Shown one piece after another: positions 1 to 11,603 of a stretch of DNA of 64,000 bases (positions are counted from its first letter, which is position 1; every line of letters begins with the position of its first letter). A program made the position numbers and the translations under genes. Source of the stretch: Ectorhizobium quercum (GTDB lineage Bacteria > Pseudomonadota > Alphaproteobacteria > Rhizobiales > Rhizobiaceae); NCBI RefSeq assembly GCF_026552795.1, contig NZ_JANFPI010000002.1:496001-560000 (forward strand), in the 5' to 3' direction. The notes below the pieces were generated by a model. That model saw only the letters and a list, made by a program, of their open reading frames with translations. It did no database searches and was not told the DNA's origin.

Positions 1-986
<986 letters not shown>

Positions 987-996
987 GCCTGTTTCC

Positions 997-2973
997 ATGA
1001 CGAAAATCCCGGCAAGACGAGGTGGCGTCGAACTGACGGCGACCGGTGCCGTCTTCTCCCTGTGGTCGCACCACGGAACCGCCGCGACGCTCTGCCTTTT
1101 CGATCAGGCGGGACGGCGCGAGGCGCTGCGCATCCCGATGGAGCAGGATGAGGACGGCGTGTTCCGCTGCTACGCGCAGGGCGTGCGGGAAGGTGCGCTT
1201 TACGGCTATCGCGTCGATGGCGACTATGCGCCGCACGAGGGGCTGTGGTTCGACCCGGCCAAGCTGCTGATCGACCCCTATGCGACAGCCATCGACCGGC
1301 CTTTCGTCTATGACGCGAAGCTCGGGACCTTCGGCGCGGACACCGCGGCGCTCGTGCCGAAATGCGTCGTCACCGCCGACCGTCCGGTGGAACGGCAGCC
1401 GCCTTTCTTCAAGCCGGGCGGCCTGATCTACGAAGTGTCGGTCAAGGCGTTCACGCAATGTCACCTGGATGTGCCGGAAAACCTGCGCGGCACGGTGGCC
1501 GCGCTCGCCCATCCAGCCGTCATCGCCCATCTGAAGAGGATCGGCGTCGACGCCATCGAACTGATGCCCGTCGTCGCCTGGATCGACGAGCGTCACCTCC
1601 AGACCCTCGGCCTCACCAATGCCTGGGGTTACAATCCGGTCGCCTTCATGCCTCTCGAACCGCGCCTGTGCCCGGGCGGCATGGCGGAACTGCGCGACAC
1701 GGTGGCGGCGCTGCACCGGGAAGGCATCGGCGTCATCCTCGATCTCGTGTTCAACCACACGGGCGAAGGCGACCGTTTCGGCCCGACGCTCAGCTTCCGC
1801 GGCATCGACAATCCCTGTCTTTACCGCCATATGCCGGGCCGGCCGGGCGCCCTCGTCAACGACAGCGGCACCGGCAACACGGTGGCCTGCGATCATCCCT
1901 ATATTCGCCGGCTGATCGTCGACAGCCTGCGCCATTTCGTGCTGAACGCCGGCATAGACGGCTTCCGCTTCGACCTCGCCACGATCCTCTTCCGCAACCA
2001 TGCGGGTTTCAACCCGCATAGCGAGCTTCTGGAAGCCATCCGCCACGACGAGGCGCTGGCCGACCGCATCCTGATCGCCGAACCCTGGGACATCGGCCCC
2101 GGCGGCTATCAGCTCGGCAATTTTCCCGAACCGTTCCTCGAATGGAACGACCGCGCCCGCGACGGCATGCGCCGCTACTGGCGCGGCGACCTGAACATGA
2201 CCGGGCCGCTGGCGACGATCCTGGCGGGATCGTCGGACGTGTTCTCCAACAGGCCGGAAGCCCGCACCCGCTCGGTGAATTTCCTCGCTGCCCATGACGG
2301 CTTCACGCTGATGGACCTCGTTTCCTACGAAAGGAAGCACAACGAGGCGAACGGCGAGCGCAACCGCGACGGCCACAGCGAGAACCTCTCGTGGAACAAC
2401 GGCGTCGAGGGGGCGACGGCCCGGACGCAGGTTCTGGAGCACCGCCGGCGGGACGTGATGGCCCTGCTCTCGACGCTGTTCGTCAGCCGCGGCACGGTCA
2501 TGCTGACGATGGGCGACGAGGCGGGACGCAGCCAGCGCGGCAACAACAATGCCTATTGCCAGGACAACGAGATCACCTGGTTCGACTGGTCCTCGGTCGA
2601 CGATCGGATCGTGGAGCACACCGGCTTTCTCGCCGCCCTGCGCAAGCGGTTCCCGGCATTGGCCGAGCCCGGCTTCTTCATCGGCGACGGCGATGCCGAA
2701 TGGGTATCGCCCTCGGGAGAAGCGATGACGCCGGAGGACTGGGAGGACCCCGACGGCAGCGCCTTCGGCCTGCTGATCGCGTCCCGGGACATGGAGACGG
2801 GGCTCGACTCGAAGCTCGCGGCCCTCTTCAACCGCTCGCAGCAGCCCTGCGGCTTCCTGCTTGCCGACGGCGGCCGCTATATCCCGCTCGGCCAGGACGC
2901 CGCTCAAAAGCGCGGCGGCGGCGGCGTGGTGGTGCCGGCGCGCAGCGTCGCCTTCTATGTCTGGACCGCCTGA
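997..2973 (+). CDS. glgX: Glycogen debranching enzyme GlgX (GH13)
   Basis: Hydrolyses alpha-1,6 branches of phosphorylase-trimmed glycogen. The 658-residue product has an N-terminal CBM48-like beta domain (TGAVFSLWSHHGTAATLCLF), then a GH13 barrel with the conserved blocks DLVFNHTGEGD, GFRFDLATIL (nucleophile Asp), LIAEPWD (acid/base Glu) and FLAAHDGFTL (transition-state Asp). Length matches GlgX. The frame is open further upstream to 922, inside pgm, but the ATG at 997 directly follows the pgm stop and gives the usual N-terminus. It is probably co-transcribed with pgm. Confidence 0.95.
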   Translation: MTKIPARRGGVELTATGAVFSLWSHHGTAATLCLFDQAGRREALRIPMEQDEDGVFRCYAQGVREGALYGYRVDGDYAPHEGLWFDPAKLLIDPYATAIDRPFVYDAKLGTFGADTAALVPKCVVTADRPVERQPPFFKPGGLIYEVSVKAFTQCHLDVPENLRGTVAALAHPAVIAHLKRIGVDAIELMPVVAWIDERHLQTLGLTNAWGYNPVAFMPLEPRLCPGGMAELRDTVAALHREGIGVILDLVFNHTGEGDRFGPTLSFRGIDNPCLYRHMPGRPGALVNDSGTGNTVACDHPYIRRLIVDSLRHFVLNAGIDGFRFDLATILFRNHAGFNPHSELLEAIRHDEALADRILIAEPWDIGPGGYQLGNFPEPFLEWNDRARDGMRRYWRGDLNMTGPLATILAGSSDVFSNRPEARTRSVNFLAAHDGFTLMDLVSYERKHNEANGERNRDGHSENLSWNNGVEGATARTQVLEHRRRDVMALLSTLFVSRGTVMLTMGDEAGRSQRGNNNAYCQDNEITWFDWSSVDDRIVEHTGFLAALRKRFPALAEPGFFIGDGDAEWVSPSGEAMTPEDWEDPDGSAFGLLIASRDMETGLDSKLAALFNRSQQPCGFLLADGGRYIPLGQDAAQKRGGGGVVVPARSVAFYVWTA

Positions 2974-3153
2974 CGGACCGCCCTGGAAATCCGGGAGTTT
3001 TTTAGCCCGAAAACGCCGGAACGCATATGGACTTCCCGGAAACGATCTGATAATGCGCTTGGCCAATCGCGCGGGTTGCGGCTCCGCGAAGGCTTATTAT
3101 GTGCCGACGCCATGCCCGCCGGCATCAACCAGATCTAAAGGAACGGGATAAAC

Positions 3154-3378
3154 GTGCAGGTACTTGTCCGCGACAACAATGTTGATCAGGCGCTCCGCGC
3201 TCTGAAGAAGAAGATGCAGCGCGAAGGCATTTTCCGCGAAATGAAGATGCGCGACTACTACGAAAAGCCGTCGCAGAAGCGCGCCCGCGAAAAGGCCGAA
3301 GCCGTTCGCCGCGTTCGCAAGCTCGCTCGCAAGCGCGCCCAGCGCGAAGGCCTGGTTGCCGGACCCCGCGCCCGCTAA
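3154..3378 (+). CDS. rpsU: 30S ribosomal protein S21
   Basis: Small basic protein of the 30S subunit. The 74 residues start [19 protein letters not shown] after the initiator dipeptide and carry the [20 protein letters not shown] core and the Arg/Lys-rich C-terminal helix of S21, matching rhizobial S21 in length. The start codon is GTG, preceded by AAGGAACGGG. The gap of 180 bp from glgX suggests its own promoter, but no clear sigma-70 boxes are visible in it. Confidence 0.96.
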   Translation: MQVLVRDNNVDQALRALKKKMQREGIFREMKMRDYYEKPSQKRAREKAEAVRRVRKLARKRAQREGLVAGPRAR

Positions 3379-3519
3379 TCGCCGTTTTTTCGACGTTTTT
3401 CACAGGCATCTGAAGCGGGGGTGATACAGTCGCCGCCGCTTTTTTCATTGCAGCCCGGCGCAGGCTTCTTCCTTGCGCAAGGCGCTCCCTGCTCTTCAAA
3501 CGACGTGGAACCGAGCCTG

Positions 3520-4410
3520 ATGACAATGGCTTCCGCCAACCCTGCTTCCGCAACCGACAGCCGGCGCACCGGCAAGGCGCTCCGCCGGGCGAAGGCTTTC
3601 CTGACGCCCGCTGCGGCTCTTGCGGCCGCACTCTCGCTCAGCGCCTGCGCCAGCACGCCGGTGCCGACGGATGCGATCAGGCTCGACCGCTCGCAGGGAT
3701 CGCAGGAAAACATCGCTTCCCTGTCGTCGGTCATCAGCAACAACCCGTCCGATCCGGAAGGCTACAACGTTCGCGGCTCCGCTTACGGCCGGGCCGGCGA
3801 ATTCCGCAAGGCGCTCGCCGACTTCAATACCGCGCTCCAGCTCAACCCGCGCTTCTATCAGGCCTATGCCAACCGCGCGCTGGTCCACCGCAATATGGGC
3901 CGGCAGGCGGAAGCGGCCGCCGACTACAACGCGGCACTCCAGATCAATCCGTCCTACGACGTCGCGCTCATCGGCCGCGGCAACCTGTACCGGCAGGCCG
4001 GCCGCGACGTGGAGGCCTTCAACGACTTCAACAGGGCCATCCAGCTCGACACCACGGACGGCCGCGCCTATCACAACCGCGGCCTGATCTACCAGAAGCG
4101 CGGCCAGCACTCGGCGGCCATTGAGGACTTCTCCAAGGCGATCTCGCTGTCCTCCAGCTCGCCCGAGCCGTATAACGGCCGCGGCATTTCCTATCTCGCC
4201 CTGCGCGACGACGAAAACGCCTTCTCCGATTTCAACACCGCCATACAGCTCGACAACAGCCGGGCCGAATCCTGGGCCAATCAGGGACTGGTCTACGAGC
4301 AGCGCGGCGAAAACGCCAATGCGGCCCGGTCCTACCAGCACGCACTGCGCCTCGACCCCAACTATTCGCTGGCCCGCACCGGGCTCGCCCGCGTCAGGCC
4401 CGGCGCCTGA
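3520..4410 (+). CDS. TPR-repeat lipoprotein
   Basis: Probable outer-membrane or periplasm-facing lipoprotein scaffold. From the ATG at 3520 it has 296 residues: a basic N-terminus (RRTGKALRRAK), a hydrophobic stretch and a lipobox ALSLSAC, followed by about seven tandem tetratricopeptide repeats with the YNVRGSAYGRAGEFRKALAD type of pattern. The frame stays open back to 3421, but the lipoprotein signal argues for the 3520 or the 3526 ATG. TPR lipoproteins of this kind are conserved in rhizobia next to rpsU by my recollection; the interaction partner is unknown. Confidence 0.85.
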   Translation: MTMASANPASATDSRRTGKALRRAKAFLTPAAALAAALSLSACASTPVPTDAIRLDRSQGSQENIASLSSVISNNPSDPEGYNVRGSAYGRAGEFRKALADFNTALQLNPRFYQAYANRALVHRNMGRQAEAAADYNAALQINPSYDVALIGRGNLYRQAGRDVEAFNDFNRAIQLDTTDGRAYHNRGLIYQKRGQHSAAIEDFSKAISLSSSSPEPYNGRGISYLALRDDENAFSDFNTAIQLDNSRAESWANQGLVYEQRGENANAARSYQHALRLDPNYSLARTGLARVRPGA

Positions 4411-4488
4411 TCGCCGGCACGGCAGCCTCGAGCGGAAAAGGGCGGCCGCCATCGGGTGTGCCGCTTTTTTGACAGCGTGCGGCCACCA

Positions 4489-6735
4489 TCAGGCCGATGT
4501 CAGTGCCAGGATCTGCTCAGACGTCAGCGGGCGAGAGAAAACGAAACCCTGGACGAGATCCGCCGCGCCGTTCTCGACGATCACCGCCAGTTGCTCCTCC
4601 GTCTCCACCCCCTCGACGACGACATTCAGGCCGAGCGCCCGCACCAGATTGACCGTGCCCTTCAGAAGCTTGAGACGACGTTCGTCGCTCGTGACGTTGC
4701 GCACGAAGGAACGGTCGATCTTCACGACGTCGAGCGGCAGGGTGTCGAGATAGGCCAGGCTGGAAAAGCCGGTGCCGAAATCGTCGACGGCGATGGTGAT
4801 GCCCATCGCCCTCAGTTCCGACAGAAGCGCCCCGGCGGCCAGCGGCTCGTCCATCAGGCAGCTTTCGGTGACTTCCAGATGAAGCCGCGAGGGCGACAGC
4901 CCCGTCGCCGCCAGCGTATCGGCGACCAGTTCGACGATATCGTGGTTGCGCAGGTCATGGGCGGAAAGATTGACGGAAACCGCGATATGCCCGGGCCAGC
5001 GCATGCATTCGCGGCAGGCCCGGTCGAGCACGAACCGGGTGATGGTCGAAACGACGCCCATGTCCTCGGCCATGCGGATGAAAACGTCGGGGCTGACGGG
5101 GCCGCGCTGTGGATGCGTCCAGCGCACCAGCGCCTCGCAGCACTCGATGCGCGTGCCGTCGGCGCGGTACATCGGCTGGAACATGGTGGTCAGGCCGGCA
5201 TCCTGAAGGGTCTGGCGCAGATCCGCCTTCAGCTTGCGGCTGGCGATATAGCGCTCGTCCATCTCCCGCGCATAGCCGACGCACAGTCCCCGCGCACGCA
5301 CCTTGGCCTCCGAAAGCGCGAGATCGGCCTTGACCTGCCACTCCTCGATCTCCGCTTCCCGGTTGGCGAGCAGCACGTAACCGGCGCTGAAAGACAGCGG
5401 CATCACCACTTCGCCCACGCTGTAATTGGCCTGAAGGGCCGCGTGAAAGTGCAGGATCCGCGTTTTCAGCGCCCCTTCCTCGCCGTCGCGCCCGAAGAAG
5501 AAGACCCCGAACTGGTCGCTGATCATCCGCGCCGAAATGGTTTCGGTATCCACCAGCCCCGAGAAACGCCGGCCGATCTCGTTGAGCAGCTTGTCGCCGA
5601 AGGCATGGCCGCGCACATCGTTGACGTTCTTGAGGTCGTCGACGTCGATCAGCATGAAGCCGACCGTCACCCCGGCCGGAAGCCGCTCCAGCACCTGCCG
5701 GACCTGCTCGGCGAAGTGATGGCGGTTCGGCAGGCCCGTCAGCGCATCGAACTTCGCCATGTGGAGGATCTTCTCCTCGGCCCGGACACGCGCCGTCACA
5801 TCCTCGAAGATGATGACGGTGCTGCCGTCTTCCCGCCCGGCGCCGTCGAATTCCAGATAGATCTTGTTGGCAAGCGGGATCTGCGTGCGCTCGAAATCGC
5901 CGTCGACGAAAGCCGCGAGGCGGCGGCCGAAACCGGCGGCGGACGCCTCGCAGACGTCCTTCAGCCCCGCCGGCACCAGATCGGCAATCGCCGTGCCCTC
6001 GATCTGCCCGCCGCCGAAGAATGCCCGTGCCCGGCGGTTGGCGATCAGCACCCGGCGGTCGGCGTCGAGCATGATGAGCCCGTGCGGCATCGTGTCGAGC
6101 GCGGCGTTGAAACGGCCGAGAATCGTCGAAAGCTGCTCTGCGGCTACGATGCTCCGGCCGATGGCGTTGCGAATGCCGCGCGCCATGACGCGCGTCTCGA
6201 AGCCCAGCGGCACGAGCAGCAGGCACATGATGATGACGGAGACGTCACCGCTGAACAGGCCCGCCAGAGCCGGCGGCAGGACCAGAAGGGCAACCTGGAT
6301 GTCGACGCTGGCCGGAGAGCCGTAGCTGCGCCCCGCCACCGTGACCATCAGCGCCATGATGACCGAAATGCAGATGAAGACGGAAAAGCTGTCGATGCCC
6401 GCCAGAACGGCATAGCCGGTCCCGCCTCCGATCAGCGCCGCCGTCAGGGTGGAACCGGTGATGTGGATCAGCTCGACCTGTCGCGCCTGCCCGACATCCG
6501 TCACGGGCAGCGCCAGACGACCGAGCCAGAGCGTCAGGCCGAGGCGGAGCAGGAGAATGCCTAAGGCGCATGCCACCAGGACCATAAAGATCGGCGACTG
6601 CGTTCGGCCCCACACGACGGAAAAACACAGGACGCTGACCACCGCGCCGATCAGTTGCGGCCAACGGTGGCGGTGAAGCGATCCGGTAAGGGAGAGATGA
6701 ATGTCCTTCCCTTCGATTTTCACGCCCTCGGCCAT
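4489..6735 (-). CDS. Membrane c-di-GMP phosphodiesterase: degenerate GGDEF plus EAL
   Basis: Signalling protein of 748 residues. Residues about 27-178 hold five or six hydrophobic segments, 205-320 a PAS-like sensor domain (FNAALDTMPHGLIMLDADRR), 325-490 a GGDEF domain and 505-748 an EAL domain. The diguanylate cyclase signature reads SDQFG at 406-410 in place of GGDEF, so synthesis of c-di-GMP is unlikely. The EAL domain keeps its catalytic blocks: EALVRW at 534, SVNLSA, EVTES, DDFGTGFSS at 651, VKIDRSF and EGVET. The inferred activity is c-di-GMP hydrolysis at the inner membrane, perhaps tuned by GTP binding to the inactive domain. The ATG has AGGAACC upstream. It is convergent with the TPR lipoprotein gene. 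Confidence 0.92.
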   Translation of the reverse strand: MAEGVKIEGKDIHLSLTGSLHRHRWPQLIGAVVSVLCFSVVWGRTQSPIFMVLVACALGILLLRLGLTLWLGRLALPVTDVGQARQVELIHITGSTLTAALIGGGTGYAVLAGIDSFSVFICISVIMALMVTVAGRSYGSPASVDIQVALLVLPPALAGLFSGDVSVIIMCLLLVPLGFETRVMARGIRNAIGRSIVAAEQLSTILGRFNAALDTMPHGLIMLDADRRVLIANRRARAFFGGGQIEGTAIADLVPAGLKDVCEASAAGFGRRLAAFVDGDFERTQIPLANKIYLEFDGAGREDGSTVIIFEDVTARVRAEEKILHMAKFDALTGLPNRHHFAEQVRQVLERLPAGVTVGFMLIDVDDLKNVNDVRGHAFGDKLLNEIGRRFSGLVDTETISARMISDQFGVFFFGRDGEEGALKTRILHFHAALQANYSVGEVVMPLSFSAGYVLLANREAEIEEWQVKADLALSEAKVRARGLCVGYAREMDERYIASRKLKADLRQTLQDAGLTTMFQPMYRADGTRIECCEALVRWTHPQRGPVSPDVFIRMAEDMGVVSTITRFVLDRACRECMRWPGHIAVSVNLSAHDLRNHDIVELVADTLAATGLSPSRLHLEVTESCLMDEPLAAGALLSELRAMGITIAVDDFGTGFSSLAYLDTLPLDVVKIDRSFVRNVTSDERRLKLLKGTVNLVRALGLNVVVEGVETEEQLAVIVENGAADLVQGFVFSRPLTSEQILALTSA

Positions 6736-7077
6736 TCTCAGGGTTCCTATTCAAGCGGCATCATCCGCTTGCCCGCCGCATTTCTACCTTTTCGATTAGT
6801 ATTACGAAAACGTTTCAGTCGATTTTCCACAAGCTTTCAAGCCGGATTGCAAGACGGCGGCCGGCACAACCGGACGACTGGCCGCCCGCACGGCCGCAAT
6901 CGCCGCCGGATTCCCGGCGAAACAAGGCTTTTTGACAAAATGCCCCGCCTGTTCGGTTGACTCCGCCGTCCCCTTGGCCCTACAGCGACGGGCGGCCGCG
7001 AAGGTGCGTGACAAGCACTGCGGCCACGGCCTGCCGGAATCCGGCCCGGCCGGACATGTGCAGATTCGGGAGGACTG
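6736..7077. other. Intergenic region between divergent EAL and TRAP genes
   Basis: This 342-bp stretch separates two divergent genes and has no convincing ORF. The EAL-proximal 100 bp is AT-richer. A TTGACA at 6931-6936 could be a -35 box for the TRAP operon, but the matching -10 (GGTTGA at 17 bp spacing) is poor. A good ribosome-binding site (GGGAGGAC) lies just ahead of the gene at 7078. Confidence 0.5.
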
Positions 7078-7632
7078 ATGCGTTACATTCTCGCCCTTTG
7101 CCGCGCGGTCGACCGTGTGACGGAAACGGTCGGCAAGTCGGTCGCGTGGCTGCTGCTGGCTGCCGTGCTGATCAGCGCGTCCAACGCCGTGGTCCGCAAG
7201 GCGTTCAACATCTCCTCGAACGCCTGGCTGGAACTCCAGTGGTATCTCTTCGCCACCGTCTTCCTGATGGGCGCCGCCTACGCGCTGCTGCGCAACACGC
7301 ATGTCCGCATCGATATCCTCTCGTCGAGCTTCCGCAAGCGGACCCGCGACGTGATCGACCTCGTGCTGCACATCCTCTTCCTGCTGCCCTTCGCCGGCCT
7401 GATGGTCTATCTCGCCTGGCCGTGGTTCTGGAAGTCCTACGCGCTGGGCGAAGTGTCGTCGAATGCAGGCGGCCTCGTCCTCTGGCCGGCCAAGCTGCTG
7501 GTGGTGCTCGGCTTCGGCCTTCTCTTCGTGCAGGCCGTCTCCGAAATCGTCAAGCGCTACGCAATCCTGACCGGGCGGATGGAAGACCCCGCCGTTGCCC
7601 AGACAACCGCCGCCGCAGGGACTGAACAATGA
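7078..7632 (+). CDS. TRAP transporter small membrane subunit (DctQ type)
   Basis: Small subunit of a tripartite ATP-independent periplasmic transporter, driven by an ion gradient. The 184-residue protein has four hydrophobic segments and the DctQ signatures NISSNAWLELQWYLF and LLRNTHVRIDIL. It overlaps the large subunit by four bases (ATGA), so the two are translationally coupled. The length and the ELQW block fit the subfamily that pairs with TakP-like binding proteins. Substrate cannot be read from this subunit. Confidence 0.93.
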   Translation: MRYILALCRAVDRVTETVGKSVAWLLLAAVLISASNAVVRKAFNISSNAWLELQWYLFATVFLMGAAYALLRNTHVRIDILSSSFRKRTRDVIDLVLHILFLLPFAGLMVYLAWPWFWKSYALGEVSSNAGGLVLWPAKLLVVLGFGLLFVQAVSEIVKRYAILTGRMEDPAVAQTTAAAGTEQ

Positions 7633-9362
7633 TCGATTTCATCGCCCACAATCTGGCGCCCATCATGTTCGTTTCGGTGATGGCGCTGCTGCTTCTCGGC
7701 TATCCGGTCGCCTTCACGCTGGCCGCCGGCGGCCTCATCTATTTCGTCGTGGGCGTGGAATTCTCCAGCATCTCGCCGGAAATCAGGCTGTTCTGGCCGC
7801 TCCTGCAATCCCACCCCGAACGCATATGGGGCATCATGTCGAACGACACGCTGCTCGCCGTGCCGTTCTTCACGCTGATGGGACTGATTCTCGAACGTTC
7901 CGGCATGGCCGAGGACCTGCTCGACACGATCGGCCAGCTCTTCGGCCCGATCCGCGGCGGCCTCGCCTATGCGGTCATCCTGGTCGGCGCGGTTCTCGGC
8001 GCGACCACCGGCGTCGTCGCCGCCTCGGTCATCGCGATGGGCCTGATCTCCCTGCCGATCATGCTGCGCTACAATTACAAGCCCTCGCTGGCCGCCGGCA
8101 CCATCGCCGCCTCCGGCACGCTGGCCCAGATCATCCCGCCCTCGCTGGTCCTGATCGTCATGGCCGACCAGATGGGCCGCTCGGTCGGCGACATGTATAC
8201 CGGCGCGCTCTACCCGGCGCTGCTGATCATCGCCTGCTACGCGCTCTACATCTTCGCGGTCACGATGCTGCGGCCGGACTGGGCGCCCGCCCTGCCCCCC
8301 GAAGCCCGCAAGCTGGGCAAGGGCGTCACCTCGCTTCTGGTCATGATACTGGTCGCCGTCGCCCTCTATTACGGCTCGCGGCACACGGTCTTCGCCTCCA
8401 TCGGCAGCGAGGAATGGCGCACCGTCGCGGCACTGGCGCTTTCGGCCGGCATCGTCTACGTCGCCGCCCTCGTCAACCGGGGCATGGAACGGACGATCAT
8501 TTCCCGCCTCGCGGAAAAGGTGATCATCGTCCTCATTCCGCCGCTCTCGCTGATCTTCCTCGTGCTGGGCACGATCTTCCTCGGCATCGCCACGCCCACG
8601 GAAGGCGGCGCAATGGGCGCGACGGGCGCGATGATCCTCGCCTATGTCAGAAAGCGCCTGGACTTCCCGACGCTGAAGAAGGCGCTGATCGCGACGACCG
8701 AGCTTTCCGCCTTCGTGATGATGATCATGATCGGCGCACGCGTCTTCGGCCTCACCTTCTACGGCATCAACGGCAATGTCTGGATCGAGGACCTGCTGAC
8801 GGCGCTGCCGGGCGGCGAACTCGGCTTCCTGATCGTCGTCACCGTCATCGTCTTCATTCTCGGCTGCTTCCTCGACTATTTCGAGATCGCCTTCATCATC
8901 GTGCCGCTGCTCGTTCCCGTCGCCGAGACGCTCGGCATCGACCTGATCTGGTTCGGCATCATCCTGTCGGTCAACCTCCAGACGTCGTTCCTGACGCCGC
9001 CATTCGGCTTCTCGCTGTTCTTCCTGCGCTCCGTCGCCCCCGCCGCGCCGTGGCGGGACCCCGTGTCGGGCCGGACGATCCACGGCATCTCGACGGCGGA
9101 AATCTACCGCGGCGCCGTGCCCTTCATCATCATCCAGTTCCTGATGGTCATCGTCGTCATCGCCTTCCCCGGTCTCGTGATGCACTACAAGACAGGCCAC
9201 GTGAGCGGCCAGTCGGTCGACGACATCAGGATCGAGGTTCCCGGCTTCAATCCGCAGCCGGGCGGTTTCGGCGGACTGGGCTCGGCCCCGGCCGAAAACG
9301 GCATGCCCGCGCTCGGCCCGCTCGGCGGCGGCCTTTCCGAACCGCCGCGGATCAATCCCTGA
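7629..9362 (+). CDS. TRAP transporter large membrane subunit (DctM type)
   Basis: Main translocating subunit of the TRAP transporter: 577 residues and a dozen or so hydrophobic helices. Characteristic DctM blocks are visible: VPFFTLMGLILERSGMAEDL, the helix pair around GAVLGATTGVVAASVIAMG, ASGTLAQIIPPSLVLI, GIATPTEGGAMGATGAMI and LTPPFGFSLFFLR. The last roughly 55 residues, after LVMHYKTG, form a Gly/Pro-rich tail (FGGLGSAPAENG) beyond the normal end of the family. It ends ahead of a strong terminator shared with the convergent binding-protein gene. Confidence 0.94.
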   Translation: MIDFIAHNLAPIMFVSVMALLLLGYPVAFTLAAGGLIYFVVGVEFSSISPEIRLFWPLLQSHPERIWGIMSNDTLLAVPFFTLMGLILERSGMAEDLLDTIGQLFGPIRGGLAYAVILVGAVLGATTGVVAASVIAMGLISLPIMLRYNYKPSLAAGTIAASGTLAQIIPPSLVLIVMADQMGRSVGDMYTGALYPALLIIACYALYIFAVTMLRPDWAPALPPEARKLGKGVTSLLVMILVAVALYYGSRHTVFASIGSEEWRTVAALALSAGIVYVAALVNRGMERTIISRLAEKVIIVLIPPLSLIFLVLGTIFLGIATPTEGGAMGATGAMILAYVRKRLDFPTLKKALIATTELSAFVMMIMIGARVFGLTFYGINGNVWIEDLLTALPGGELGFLIVVTVIVFILGCFLDYFEIAFIIVPLLVPVAETLGIDLIWFGIILSVNLQTSFLTPPFGFSLFFLRSVAPAAPWRDPVSGRTIHGISTAEIYRGAVPFIIIQFLMVIVVIAFPGLVMHYKTGHVSGQSVDDIRIEVPGFNPQPGGFGGLGSAPAENGMPALGPLGGGLSEPPRINP

Positions 9363-9383
9363 CAGGCAATTCCTCGCAATAGA

Positions 9384-9413
9384 AAGGCCCGGCGCCTTGC
9401 GGCGCCGGGCCTT
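9384..9413. terminator. Bidirectional terminator between TRAP genes
   Basis: A 13-bp perfect stem (AAGGCCCGGCGCC and its complement) with the loop TTGC lies between the convergent dctM and dctP-type genes. Short T-rich flanks on both sides allow it to act in both directions. Confidence 0.85.
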
Positions 9414-9443
9414 CATTCGTTCGGATCGGAACTGTGGAGCGGC

Positions 9444-10616
<1,173 letters not shown>

Positions 10617-10807
10617 CTAACCATTTTGACGGAATGCTTGCAAGCGGAAAGCGAAAGATCGTTCCTTCCGCAAGGCCTTCGGCTTGCCGAAAATTGCCGT
10701 GGCCCGACCGAAACGCAATCCCCGTTGACAATTGCCCGAAACCGGCATGAAACGGCGTTCGAGAAACCCGTTCGCCGATAACCGTTTTCACCAGCCGGAG
10801 TCCCGCC

Positions 10808-11566
10808 ATGCCCAAACCCGTCGTCGCCGTTCCCGCCGATCTGAAGACGATCGACGGCGTGGCCTGGCATGCGGCGCAGAACCAGTATGTGAAGGCGGCA
10901 CTGACGGTGGCTGAGGTCATGTCCTTCATCGTCCCCGCCTTCGAGCACGGCAACGACGCCGACGCCATTCTCGACCATGTGGACGGCCTGCTGGTGTCCG
11001 GCTCGGCCAGCAACGTGCATCCCTCGCTCTACGGCAGGCAGGCCGTCGAGAAGGACGGTCCCTTCGACCCCGGCCGCGACGCGACCAGCCTGCCCCTCAT
11101 CCGCCGCGCCATCGAGCGCGGCATTCCGCTGCTGGCCATCTGCCGCGGCCTTCAGGAACTGAACGTGGCACTCGGCGGCTCGCTTCAGGGCGAGATTCAG
11201 GAAAACGAGGGAACCTGGGACCATCGCAGCCCCGAAACACCCGACCGCGACGAGGCCTTCGCCATCCGCCAGAGCGTCATCGTGCGGGAGGGAAGCTGCA
11301 TCGCCAATTATCTCGGCCTTTCCGGCGAGATCCGGGTGAACTCGCTGCACCGGCAGGCCATCGCCGAAACCGCGCCTGGCCTTCAGGTGGAGGCGACCGC
11401 GCCGGACGGCACGATCGAGGCGGTATCCGTCATCGGTGCCAGGACCTTCGCCTGCGGCGTGCAGTGGCATCCGGAATACTGGGCGGAAACGGATCACCCC
11501 TCCCGCCAGCTTTTCGCCGCCTTCGGCGACGCCGTCCGCGCCTACGCCGCTTCGAAAGCTGGCTGA
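10808..11566 (+). CDS. Class I glutamine amidotransferase-like hydrolase (peptidase C26, PuuD-like)
   Basis: Probable gamma-glutamyl hydrolase of the gamma-glutamyl-GABA hydrolase family, cytoplasmic, 252 residues. The nucleophile elbow is AICRGLQELNVALGGSL, and the catalytic His and Glu occur in GVQWHPEYW. VSGSASNVHPSLYG corresponds to the oxyanion region of PuuD-type enzymes. No other puu genes are adjacent, so the true substrate is open. It is divergent from the TRAP binding-protein gene with 257 bp between them, which leaves room for two promoters. Confidence 0.88.
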   Translation: MPKPVVAVPADLKTIDGVAWHAAQNQYVKAALTVAEVMSFIVPAFEHGNDADAILDHVDGLLVSGSASNVHPSLYGRQAVEKDGPFDPGRDATSLPLIRRAIERGIPLLAICRGLQELNVALGGSLQGEIQENEGTWDHRSPETPDRDEAFAIRQSVIVREGSCIANYLGLSGEIRVNSLHRQAIAETAPGLQVEATAPDGTIEAVSVIGARTFACGVQWHPEYWAETDHPSRQLFAAFGDAVRAYAASKAG

Positions 11567-11603
11567 GCGGAAACTGCGCGCGCGCAGGCGCCGTCGGCCG
11601 AAC

